Below are positions 1 through 6,859 of a DNA stretch of 11,524 bases, piece by piece. A program made the position numbers and the translations under genes. The stretch comes from JAWOGN01 sp046496815 (lineage in GTDB: Bacteria > Desulfobacterota > DSM-4660 > Desulfatiglandales > Desulfatiglandaceae). The notes beneath the pieces were generated by a model. It was not told the DNA's origin, made no database searches, and worked only from the letters and a program-made list of their open reading frames with translations. The DNA lies in the NCBI GenBank assembly GCA_046496815.1, contig JAWOGN010000030.1, positions 1 through 11,524 on the forward strand, given 5' to 3'. Within the stretch, counting starts at the first letter, position 1. Each line of letters opens with the position of its first letter.

Positions 1-63
1 CGGATGGTTGACTCGGATCTGAGCTGAATCGCCTCTGCCACCCCAAAACGGTTCTCTTCAAAA

Positions 64-121
64 GGTGCTTGAAAGCACCCACCGATCCCTGTCGGACTTC
101 TCAGTCCAGGGGCCTTTTTTT
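64..121 (+). terminator. Tandem hairpins with U-tract, rho-independent terminator
   Basis: Two hairpins lie back to back. The first has arms GGTGC/GCACC (64-68, 75-79). The second has CCCT (87-90) and GGACT (94-98) pairing with AGTCC (103-107) and AGGG (108-111), with a three-base bulge and a TCTC loop. GCC and seven T residues (115-121) follow directly. This is a standard intrinsic terminator for + strand transcription. It probably serves a gene whose end lies at or before the window edge: frame 1 reads eight codons and a TGA at 25-27, too little to call a gene. Confidence 0.65.
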
Positions 122-212
122 GAGATATATCGACAGAGAGAAACTCGTCCAGGATTCGAGCACAGACTGTGCGTGTCCGCTGGGCTGATTCGGGCGCGGC
201 ACAGGTGTGTTT

Positions 213-240
213 GCCTTGCCGGTTCGTTGAGGCTTTTTTT
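213..240 (+). terminator. Weak second terminator-like hairpin
   Basis: GCCT (213-216) can pair with AGGC (230-233), possibly extended by wobble pairs, and seven T residues (234-240) follow. The stem is short and the loop long, so this is a weak candidate. It may be a backup to the terminator ending at 121. The rest of 122-397 shows no convincing gene. Confidence 0.3.
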
Positions 241-397
241 CACAATTGCATAATCTCACTCAGTTGTGAAGGGCGATGTTCGTGACCTAAAATGGATCTA
301 ACTTTATATTTTCATTGGATTTTATTGTTTATGATGGGTGTCGGTTCGGTCTCTCATAATTCTTGCATACATCAAGAGACACAGTGAGTGAGGCACA

Positions 398-565
398 ATG
401 GAAAAGTTCCTAAGTATTCATGAGGTTCAGGATATTTTACAAGAGGACCAGCGGCAGCTCGAAAAAACGGTCACTGAGTTAAGAAGCAAGGAGACAACGA
501 GGCTGTCATCAAGACAGCCAAAGCGAAAAGACCGTTGCGCACGGCGGACCGACTCTCAGAAATAG
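398..565 (+). CDS. Small hypothetical protein, possibly a gene remnant (55 aa)
   Basis: ATG at 398 is preceded by GAGG at 389-392, a reasonable ribosome binding site, and the frame stays open to TAG at 563. The first ~32 residues are hydrophilic and heptad-like (LSIHEVQDILQEDQ, QLEKTVTEL), fitting a short amphipathic helix. From residue ~33 the protein turns into a Ser/Arg/Lys-rich tail, and there the DNA holds a perfect 7-bp hairpin, GGCTGTC/GACAGCC (501-519). This abrupt change suggests that the start of a longer gene was cut off by rearrangement, or that this is a genuine small protein. I do not recognise the family. No signal peptide, membrane segment or metal motif is visible. Coding status is uncertain. 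Confidence 0.35.
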   Translation: MEKFLSIHEVQDILQEDQRQLEKTVTELRSKETTRLSSRQPKRKDRCARRTDSQK

Positions 566-1193
566 CCCAGAAATCTTGGTGCAACCAACAGGGCAGGGTC
601 TTTCGGTGTTGCCTTTTGTTTTGACACCCTCCCCACGGACCATTCAAAAGCTTCGCGGGGTGGCGAAAACTTCAAGGATCGGCAAAAGCAGCCGCGCCCA
701 CAAATCCCGAGTAAGAAGCGGCACCCATTCACTTTTAAGCGTCAATACGTTCGGCGCGCTGGAACTGAATCGGCCATATGTAAAGAACGGTCAAAGATTT
801 GACGCACATCCGGCTTTCCGGTCGAATCCTTCCTACGTTTGTTTCTCAAAAACGTTTGAGCCGGCGCTTAACCTTTCGAAATCAGAGTTCATTGTATCTC
901 TGAACATATTCGGCATACATTCTGCTTAGGTGTTTGGGGGAGTGAAATCCCGCCTTCACCGCAATGGCGAGATCCGCAGTTGATCAAGTCGCCGTCCTGA
1001 TGTATTTTTTATCCACTGCGGACCCCGGACTCAACTGCCGGCATCAAATCCGAATCCGCCCATGGATGCATGCAGGCGGGGTAAGCGGCGAAGGGCGGAG
1101 AGTTCCATGATTCTAAAATATGTCGACCCCGGTTTTCGCCGGGGGGACGCGATAGCGGCTGCGCCTGAACTGGGCGCGATTTGTGGAGCGAGT
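566..1193. other. Gene-poor interval
   Basis: About 630 bases lie between the small ORF and the start chosen for the kinase-like gene, with no supportable gene. An open + strand frame at 576-929 (GTG start) has no ribosome binding site and no family resemblance. A small dyad, CTCAAA-AACG-TTTGAG, sits at 845-860. The right end contains the REP-like hairpin described separately. Confidence 0.5.
1121..1150. repeat. REP-like palindromic element
   Basis: CCCCGG (1127-1132), loop TTTTCG, then CCGGGG (1139-1144), flanked by TGTCGA on the left and GGACGC on the right. It resembles the dispersed 'C-rich arm, TTTTCG or TTCGC loop, G-rich arm, GACG' intergenic palindromes of many proteobacterial and deltaproteobacterial genomes. 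When read through, these produce the spurious peptide DPGFRRGD, which is exactly what the upstream extension of the next gene would encode. Only one copy is visible here, so repeat status rests on this resemblance. Confidence 0.5.
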
Positions 1194-3695
1194 ATGAGTT
1201 TGGAATATTCTGTGGAAGTTATTCGAGAATTGGAAGCGGAATTTGAGAGCGCGGCATTGCACCGGCCGCTTCGTATCGACCGTTATGAAAGCGGGACCGA
1301 ACGGATTTACCATGTCACCGGTGTTTCACGTGCTGTCGGAGGGAAGGTTCGTCTGATAATCCGGAAATTTGTCGGCGGCGGATTCGCGGGGCAGGTCTAC
1401 CGAGTGAAAATCCTTGAGATTGATGCCCGGGATGGACCAATCGAGGGACTTGAGGTGGGGAAATACTATGCGATGAAAATTCTGATTCCGCCGAGCCGTT
1501 TTTCCCGCCTGTTCCGCAATGCGCTGTATTGGATCGGCTTCCAAGGCCCCTTCCAGCTTCAGGTAAACCCCAAGGCGGCAAGGGCGGGGGCGCTTTGGCA
1601 AAAATTTATACGCAGAGCGGCGAAAATCCGTTTTGGGGATGAAAGAACGGTTGCGGACATCCATGCGACCTTTGAAGACTCTACACTGGGTAGCTGTGGC
1701 GAATTCAGTGAGTGGGTCGAGGGACGAACGTGGCGCTTGGAGGTCGATGAGCGTTTGGATCTGCTGAAGCGCTGGGTCAAAGGCAAAGCCGTGGATGCTG
1801 AACGGCTCGGTTCTCCTGAATACCGGGCGAAACGTCAGTTCATGCATAAATTTGTCGAACTCTTGCACGAAATGGGAGGGCATGAGTTTGCCCGGCAGTA
1901 CGAGTGGTCGACCTGCAAAAGCCAACCGAACTGTCTTAAGCGAACTGAGGGCGCGGGATTGCCGTATGGGGGATTGACGAGTGTTGATTTCCGAGCCGGT
2001 TTGGCGCTCTTGCCCTTTCTGCCCATGAGTCCGGGGGATTTCATGTTAATCACCAAAGGACTGTTGCGAGGCAGTCTGGTGCAATTCGACCGGGGTGATT
2101 TGAGAAAACTGGGAGAGTTTGTCGAGGCGCATCAAGATCAGTTTCGTGACATGGCTTCCATGCTGGAGGAATTGAGAGCATCCGAGAGAGCCTATCGAGA
2201 TTCTGTTCCGGATATCACGCACAATCATTTTCGGCTGTTCTACAGCAAGCGGCTGTGGGGTACGATACTTGACAGCGCGATCACCGGGTGGCGAGTTCGA
2301 AATCTGGTGGATGAGCATTGCATGGAAAGGCTGCGGGGCAGCAGGGCGTTGACATGGCTGTTTCTCGTGCCGGGGTTCCTGCCGCTGCTGGGCGGTTTTT
2401 TCAGGAAGCTTTGGGGTCGACCCGATTGGCGAATGCACTATGGGAAGATGATTTCCAGTTGGAACTATTTTTTGCGGGCAATACGGGGAAAAGCGGCTGA
2501 AAAGGCGATCGGCTGGCATAGGGCAGGGCGCCTGGCCGATGAACGTGCCTTGAAACTTAAAGGACGCGTCTGGCGGATAGGCTGTCATTTGCCGTTGTCC
2601 ATTCTGCCCGCCGGGGTGCACAGATTTTTGACGGACCGGCGGTATGCAAAAGAGAAGTTGGTATTCCTTTTCGTTCGTCCTGTGCGGTTGTATTTTGACG
2701 CGGAACTTCGACAGGAATGGCTTCGTGAAATGGTGGCGGACGGAAAAGAAAATCATCTGCTCACCAAAGAGGACGCCGAGACGATCCTGTCCCAGGTTCA
2801 GGAGCCCTTTATCCAGAAGTACCTCAAGAGCCTTGCGGTGCATTTGTGTACCTTGCCCGTCACGCAAGTTGTTTCGGTGCTGGCGGCGATCATCTATGTG
2901 GTGCTTCATCCTGAGATGCCGCGGGCGCAGGCTTGGGGCATTGGGCTCGGTATCATTGCGCTGTTTCAAGTGGTGCCGATTTCACCCGGTTCGCTCGTCA
3001 GGGGGCTCTACGTGTTGTATCTGGTCATACGGGAGCGAAACTTCAGGGACTATAATATTGCGGTGTTTCTCGGATTTTTCAAATACATCGGGTATCTGGC
3101 ATTTCCAATTCAGATGGGGTATCGTTACCCCGCACTGGCCAGATTTATGGCGGCCCACTGGGCGACGGAAGCGGTGCACAATGTCCCCGTGTTCGGCGAA
3201 AGGGGGGCATTGCTGGAGCACGGGGTGTTTTGCCTATTTTACAACTGGCCCTTGACGATCCGGCGCCGTATGCGCAAGCGGAGCCAGATGCGGGCTGCCA
3301 TGCAGCCGCGATATTGGCATATTGCCGTGTGTGCCCTGGTTGGGTTGGTCGTATTCGGAGTCTCGGATTTCATCTATGTCAGAAACCTGGGAGAACTACC
3401 AAGCCTGATAGAGATCTGGGCACTGACACTGCTGGTGCCGTTACTGTGCGGGGTTGCAGTGACCTTGGGAGCCGGTGGGGCGTCACTCCTGAAACGGATC
3501 AGTGGAGGAGCCGTCTGCGGGAGCCTGGTGGGGATACTTTACACGGCCGTCTCCGGGATCATCGGCCAGGACGGAGCCGTTGCGTTGGGTGCGTTGACGG
3601 CGGACTGCATCTGGCGAATTTTCATTTTTGGAATTTTATCAGCCATTGGCGTGATTCTGACGGAGCTGAAACTGCCGGCTCCGGCCGTTGAATGA
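1194..3695 (+). CDS. Protein-kinase-like multi-pass membrane protein (833 aa)
   Basis: Start: ATG 1194 has GGAG at 1185-1188, five bases upstream. The frame stays open back to 1062, but that stretch reads through a REP-like palindrome and is unlikely to be translated. The N-terminal half has kinase/UbiB-like landmarks: a glycine-rich loop (GGGFAGQVY, residues 61-69), a VAIK-type lysine (YAMKIL, K95), a possible catalytic-loop equivalent around CKSQPNCL (241-248, N246), and a DFG-like VDF at 264-266 (D265). No clear HxD catalytic aspartate precedes N246, so it may be a pseudokinase or use a different mechanism. The C-terminal half has about eight hydrophobic segments, near residues 387-405, 552-571, 581-598, 603-613, 622-640, 707-727, 738-760, 772-790 and 805-823. 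This predicts a cytoplasmic kinase-like domain on a polytopic inner-membrane domain. Substrate is unknown. It appears to be transcribed alone. Confidence 0.75.
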   Translation: MSLEYSVEVIRELEAEFESAALHRPLRIDRYESGTERIYHVTGVSRAVGGKVRLIIRKFVGGGFAGQVYRVKILEIDARDGPIEGLEVGKYYAMKILIPPSRFSRLFRNALYWIGFQGPFQLQVNPKAARAGALWQKFIRRAAKIRFGDERTVADIHATFEDSTLGSCGEFSEWVEGRTWRLEVDERLDLLKRWVKGKAVDAERLGSPEYRAKRQFMHKFVELLHEMGGHEFARQYEWSTCKSQPNCLKRTEGAGLPYGGLTSVDFRAGLALLPFLPMSPGDFMLITKGLLRGSLVQFDRGDLRKLGEFVEAHQDQFRDMASMLEELRASERAYRDSVPDITHNHFRLFYSKRLWGTILDSAITGWRVRNLVDEHCMERLRGSRALTWLFLVPGFLPLLGGFFRKLWGRPDWRMHYGKMISSWNYFLRAIRGKAAEKAIGWHRAGRLADERALKLKGRVWRIGCHLPLSILPAGVHRFLTDRRYAKEKLVFLFVRPVRLYFDAELRQEWLREMVADGKENHLLTKEDAETILSQVQEPFIQKYLKSLAVHLCTLPVTQVVSVLAAIIYVVLHPEMPRAQAWGIGLGIIALFQVVPISPGSLVRGLYVLYLVIRERNFRDYNIAVFLGFFKYIGYLAFPIQMGYRYPALARFMAAHWATEAVHNVPVFGERGALLEHGVFCLFYNWPLTIRRRMRKRSQMRAAMQPRYWHIAVCALVGLVVFGVSDFIYVRNLGELPSLIEIWALTLLVPLLCGVAVTLGAGGASLLKRISGGAVCGSLVGILYTAVSGIIGQDGAVALGALTADCIWRIFIFGILSAIGVILTELKLPAPAVE

Positions 3696-3775
3696 TCGTC
3701 GCTGATGTTTGCTCACTTTCGTTTTGCAAGGGTTATGAGTAAGGGCGGTTTCAGGAAGGGCTTCGAGAAAAGACG

Positions 3776-3943
3776 TCAAGATTCGGGAGGGTCTTCTTTT
3801 GAAGGCTCTTTGCAGGTTCTTTCAACGTGACAATCGGCGCAGTCACAGGTGCAGTCGACGTTCTTTTTGAGGCCTTTGTAGAATCTTCGGATTAGATACA
3901 GGCCGGCCAAGCCGACGATCAAAACAATAATGAGGGTCTCCAT
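3776..3943 (-). CDS. FeoB-associated Cys-rich membrane protein-like peptide (55 aa)
   Basis: The protein begins METLIIVLIVGLAGLYLIRR, a single membrane helix (about residues 3-18) followed by basic residues. Next come a cluster of four cysteines and a histidine (CTCDCADCH), one further Cys, and an acidic/Pro-rich tail. This architecture matches the FeoB-associated Cys-rich membrane proteins, which usually sit beside ferrous iron transporter genes and are thought to help Fe(II) uptake. No feoA or feoB lies in this window, so it is an orphan copy or belongs to a different metal system. The frame is open 87 bases further upstream (to 4030), but the ATG at 3943 has a GGAG six bases away and starts exactly at the membrane helix, so I chose it. 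The peptide is divergent from the MetE-like gene. Family assignment is by architecture. Confidence 0.7.
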   Translation of the reverse strand: METLIIVLIVGLAGLYLIRRFYKGLKKNVDCTCDCADCHVERTCKEPSKEDPPES

Positions 3944-4076
3944 ATGAATCTCCGGGAATTTTCTGAATCCCTTCGTTGAATGGAGGAATGCACTCAAATC
4001 CCTTATGGATTCCGGTCCCGTACATTCCAATTATGATTGAAGATATTGCTGTTCACCCATGTCGTCAAGAGGTCGG

Positions 4077-4105
4077 TTGGTTTCCCGGACTGATTTTGTT
4101 AAAAT
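4077..4105 (+). promoter_or_regulatory. Sigma70-type promoter for the MetE-like gene
   Basis: A -35 box TTGGTT (4077-4082) and a -10 box TAAAAT (4100-4105) are separated by 17 bases, close to consensus. Transcription would begin near 4112 and give a leader of about 90-105 bases before the MetE-core coding region. Confidence 0.5.
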
Positions 4106-4116
4106 ATGTTTTTAGG

Positions 4117-4192
4117 GCTCACTGCCGTTCCAGTGCGTGAGCAAGGGCTTCGTGCCGCTACGGCGGAAAAATCAGATAAGCAATACAGGAGG
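4117..4192 (+). promoter_or_regulatory. Structured leader and Shine-Dalgarno of the MetE-like gene
   Basis: Downstream of the predicted promoter, GCTCAC (4117-4122) pairs with GTGAGC (4137-4142). An alternative pairing, CACTG (4120-4124) with CAGTG (4131-4135), uses some of the same bases, so two exclusive folds are possible. A second small hairpin is GCCG-CTA-CGGC (4154-4164). A perfect AGGAGG lies at 4187-4192. The leader might regulate translation, but I could not match it to the SAM, SAH, cobalamin, THF or ZTP riboswitch consensus. Function is a guess. Confidence 0.3.
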
Positions 4193-4218
4193 ATGATCCC
4201 ATAGACGCACCTCGTGGA

Positions 4219-5259
4219 ATGGCAACACTCATTGGAAGTGTCCCTCACACAACGCCATGGTACCCCTTGGAAAGGTTCCTTGATGTGGCGCCGGAGGCAC
4301 CCCCCTGGCCGCAGCTGCCCAAGCGGCACTGGCGTGAGGGGTTGCTGCCACAATACGCGGAGGGCCTTCCCGGACTGGTGGAACATATACAAGCGGGAAA
4401 AGTCAGCGTGAACAAGGAGGCGGAAAATGTGGCGCAGGCCATGACCGTCTTTTATGAGGCGGTGATGCGGGCGCAGGAGACAGGTGATTTCTCGTACTTT
4501 GAAATCAGTGAAAAGGCATCTTCAGGTATTTCCGCTGCCAGAGAAGCGTTCTCGAAACTGACGTCACGCCCACCCTATGTCAAGGTGCAGACTACCGGCC
4601 CGGTTTCATTCGCACTGGGTGTTTCCGACGAGAAAGACATGCCGCTCTATTACGATGACAACTATGCCGATATCGTTCTCCAGAATGTCATTATGAAATC
4701 CCTCTGGCAAATCCGTCTGTTCAAGCCCTACGGAGAAAAGGTCATTTGTTTTCTTGATGAACCCACACTGTCATCTTTTGGATCATCGGTTTACATCCAT
4801 GTCACACAGGAGCAGGTTGTGTCCAAGCTTTCTACGGTCGTGGAGACTTTGCACCAAGCGGGTGCGATCGTCGGGGTCCATGTGTGCGGAAATTCCGAAT
4901 GGACAATGCTGATGGACGCTGAGGCGGATATTCTCAGCTTCGACGCCTACACCTATGGGGAGGGAATGGCCCTGTATGCGCCTCAGGTAGCGGAATACCT
5001 CAAAAAAGGGGGCACCCTGGCGTGGGGAATTGTCCCAACGAATGCGGCAATTGCTGAAGAGACCGCGGCCTCACTGGAAAGAAAGCTCGCAAAACTGGTG
5101 GAGCACCTCGCCGGGCACGGCGTGGATCGGGATCTGATCTGGCAGCAGACAATCATCACTCCATCCTGTGGCATGGGTTCGATGACAGAGCCTGATGCGG
5201 AGCGGGTCCTGGGTACGCTTGGAGAATTGGCGGCAAGTGTACAGGAAAAAATTCGATGA
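4219..5259 (+). CDS. MetE-core (cobalamin-independent methionine synthase C-domain-like) methyltransferase, 346 aa
   Basis: This is a stand-alone barrel of the UROD/MetE superfamily, about half the size of full MetE (~750 aa). It corresponds to MetE's catalytic C-terminal domain. Visible landmarks are IGSVPHT at the N terminus (residues 5-11), QTTGPVSFA (124-132), FLDEPTLSSFGSS (178-190), the metal pair HVC (H221, C223), SFDAYTYGE (240-248, D242) and TPSCGMGS (C317). In E. coli MetE zinc is bound by H641, C643, E665 and C726; here the Glu position appears to be Asp242. The likely role is zinc-dependent methyl transfer to a thiol such as homocysteine. In the archaeal core-MetE relatives the donor is a methyl-corrinoid protein rather than a folate, but the donor and acceptor here are unproven. 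The first ATG, 4219, lies 26 bases from a perfect AGGAGG. An in-frame ATA at 4201 has ideal spacing, so six more residues (IDAPRG) may be present. Confidence 0.8.
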   Translation: MATLIGSVPHTTPWYPLERFLDVAPEAPPWPQLPKRHWREGLLPQYAEGLPGLVEHIQAGKVSVNKEAENVAQAMTVFYEAVMRAQETGDFSYFEISEKASSGISAAREAFSKLTSRPPYVKVQTTGPVSFALGVSDEKDMPLYYDDNYADIVLQNVIMKSLWQIRLFKPYGEKVICFLDEPTLSSFGSSVYIHVTQEQVVSKLSTVVETLHQAGAIVGVHVCGNSEWTMLMDAEADILSFDAYTYGEGMALYAPQVAEYLKKGGTLAWGIVPTNAAIAEETAASLERKLAKLVEHLAGHGVDRDLIWQQTIITPSCGMGSMTEPDAERVLGTLGELAASVQEKIR

Positions 5260-5797
5260 AACCGAAGAATACTATTTTTGTTCAGACCGTCTGGGGAATG
5301 CAAGGGGACGTTGGTTCCAAAACAACTTGATATATGGGCGGATATTGAAGAACGACTCTCCATGCCCGGACAACCAAGACTTGATACGCCCGGAACGAGC
5401 CGCTTGCACCATTTGGGCCTTGGTGGGGAGCGAAGATCAACGAATTTCCGGCAAAACCAGTAGGTTGCATCGTAGATGACTGTCGCCGTCTGAAAGCCGG
5501 CTGTCTTCCGGTAGCCGCCGCTCGGTCGAAGTTTTTTCGGCATGATTCACCTCTTCTCCATCCTTGTTGTCCCTAAGGGGCGCCTCTCATGGGTGCCGCC
5601 GATGCTCCCTCTAAGGATTTGATCCCGGTATCCTGAGTTCCACTTTTTGAAACAATTGCACCGGCCAATCCGCCTTGTCTTCCAAAAACAAAACGTTATT
5701 GGACCTGAATTCCTCTTTTGATTTCGGATCTGTTCGTCCTTTTGTTAAAAATTCATATGAAGGCTTCGATAAAACAAATGAATCCAGAGAGATATTT
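5260..5797. other. Interval without an intact gene
   Basis: Between two convergent genes lie 538 bases with no intact gene. The only recognisable content is the four-helix-bundle relic at 5386-5543 on the minus strand. The remaining sequence shows no family resemblance in any frame, and no good terminator is evident for either convergent gene. Confidence 0.5.
5386..5543 (-). pseudogene. Frameshifted, truncated four-helix-bundle (S23-like) protein gene
   Basis: ATG at 5543 has AGGTG four bases upstream, a good ribosome binding site. It opens MPKKLRPSGGYRK followed by FQTATVIYDATYWFC and KFVD, which is the N-terminal helix typical of the four-helix-bundle/S23 family (the proteins encoded in 23S rRNA intervening sequences and at many other loci). 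After LRSPP the frame shifts: in another minus-strand frame, 5418-5386 reads AQMVQAARSGR, the next conserved block (family form QMVQAARSGRQNIAEG). The expected continuation and the last two helices are missing. A single small indel plus a 3' deletion explains the remains. The intact family is about 115-130 residues; function is unknown, with a pentameric helical bundle fold. Identification is from remembered family motifs. Confidence 0.6.
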
Positions 5798-6859
5798 TTA
5801 TTTACAGACCGGGCATTTATTGCGGCATTCTGCACAAAGGATGTGGAGATCACGGCAGCAGTAAATGTCCGTTATGCTCGTTCCGCAACCTTGGCATACG
5901 AGGGGATCGACGGCTTTCCGGATCGGATTATAGATAAAAGAAAGGGTTTTATGCTTTCCAGCCGCCGCCATGCTGTAAAGTATTTTCACCGCGGGCGTCG
6001 TGATGAAAAGGATCGCACAGGGAGCGATCCGGATCCGGATGCTGTATTTCTTGAACAAGTCATCCTTTTTTCTTTCCAGTTCATGGGGAAGCAGGTCTAT
6101 TTTTTCTTTCCGGTCCCGGATGAGTTCATCGGAAAGTCCCTGTCGCTCCAGGTTTGACCTCATCTCCTTTTGCAATGCACTGTAATATTCCTCCAGATGG
6201 CCGGCATCTCTTCTGAAACGTCGGGCCATGCTTTCCCTGAAAGGGACGATCTCTTCCATAATCACATCCCGTGATCGCTCTCGGACTTGTTTCAGAATTT
6301 GGCGAAGACGTTTTGGGCCTCCCGGGAGTTTCACTTTCATCTTGAAGATCTTGTCGGCCCGGGACAGCAGGTCGGCCATGTGGGAATTAAACGCTCCGGT
6401 TTCATAGTTGAATGCCAAATGGATCATGCCCTCCTTCTGTTCGTCACTCTGGGCCGTATAGCGGCAGGTAAGCAGAAGGTAATGCGTTCTCACGTTCGCA
6501 AAAGACTGAAACCGGACCGATAGGCCGTGAAAACGGAATTGCTCTCGAATCAGCCGATCGAATCCATCGCTTTTCATGTAGCTAAACTTGAGCTCGCAGG
6601 CCAGTAAAGGGGTCTCGGCGCAGGCTGCTTCGATTATCCGATCTACCAGTGCGGAGCCGTAATGGATTGAGAATGTGTCCTCCGTTTCATCCCCGGAATT
6701 GGACCTGATCCGGAAGTATTCGGGGACCCTCAGGAGTTTGCACAATTCTTCCGGGAGGACTGCCTCCAGATCGCCGTTTTTGTTCTCCAGAACCGCCCCC
6801 CGGGATTCAAGGAAACGGGAGGTGAACCGAAACAGTTCATTTCCGGGATCAGAGTTCAT
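5798..6859 (-). CDS. Helicase-partner protein with C-terminal zinc-finger-like module (353 aa)
   Basis: The start codon ATG 6859 lies inside the end of the helicase gene (11-base overlap) with GGAGAGG just upstream, so the two are translationally coupled. A longer open frame reaches 7015 but only runs antiphase through the helicase gene. The N-terminal ~160 residues look like a mixed alpha/beta domain beginning with FRFTSRFLESRG (11-21). A long charged, helical, probably coiled-coil part follows (about 165-275). Next is a hydrophobic patch, APCAILFITTPAVKILY (279-295), then a Cys-rich end: CQGC (322-325), CC (334-335), H339, CAEC (342-345) and CPVC (349-352). The last part resembles a RING or double zinc-ribbon fold. 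I do not recognise a named family. Position suggests a dedicated partner of the SNF2 helicase, loosely like YqhG beside the SNF2 protein YqhH in Bacillus; this is an analogy, not a homology claim. Confidence 0.75.
   Translation of the reverse strand: MNSDPGNELFRFTSRFLESRGAVLENKNGDLEAVLPEELCKLLRVPEYFRIRSNSGDETEDTFSIHYGSALVDRIIEAACAETPLLACELKFSYMKSDGFDRLIREQFRFHGLSVRFQSFANVRTHYLLLTCRYTAQSDEQKEGMIHLAFNYETGAFNSHMADLLSRADKIFKMKVKLPGGPKRLRQILKQVRERSRDVIMEEIVPFRESMARRFRRDAGHLEEYYSALQKEMRSNLERQGLSDELIRDRKEKIDLLPHELERKKDDLFKKYSIRIRIAPCAILFITTPAVKILYSMAAAGKHKTLSFIYNPIRKAVDPLVCQGCGTSITDIYCCRDLHILCAECRNKCPVCK

Noticed and set aside
576..929. 117-codon + strand open frame with GTG start
   Set aside because: No ribosome binding site, low-information Ser/Arg-rich product and no recognisable motif.
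2046..2969. Long minus-strand open frame of 307 codons
   Set aside because: It runs antisense to the kinase-like membrane protein. Its product is Pro/His/Gln-rich with no family resemblance, the usual shadow of a GC-rich gene.
4117..4192. SAM, SAH, cobalamin or THF riboswitch ahead of the MetE-like gene
   Set aside because: None of the conserved core sequences of those classes could be found, so only an unnamed structured leader is reported.
5611..5853. 80-codon minus-strand open frame
   Set aside because: It overlaps the end of the zinc-finger partner gene in another frame, lacks a ribosome binding site and resembles no family.
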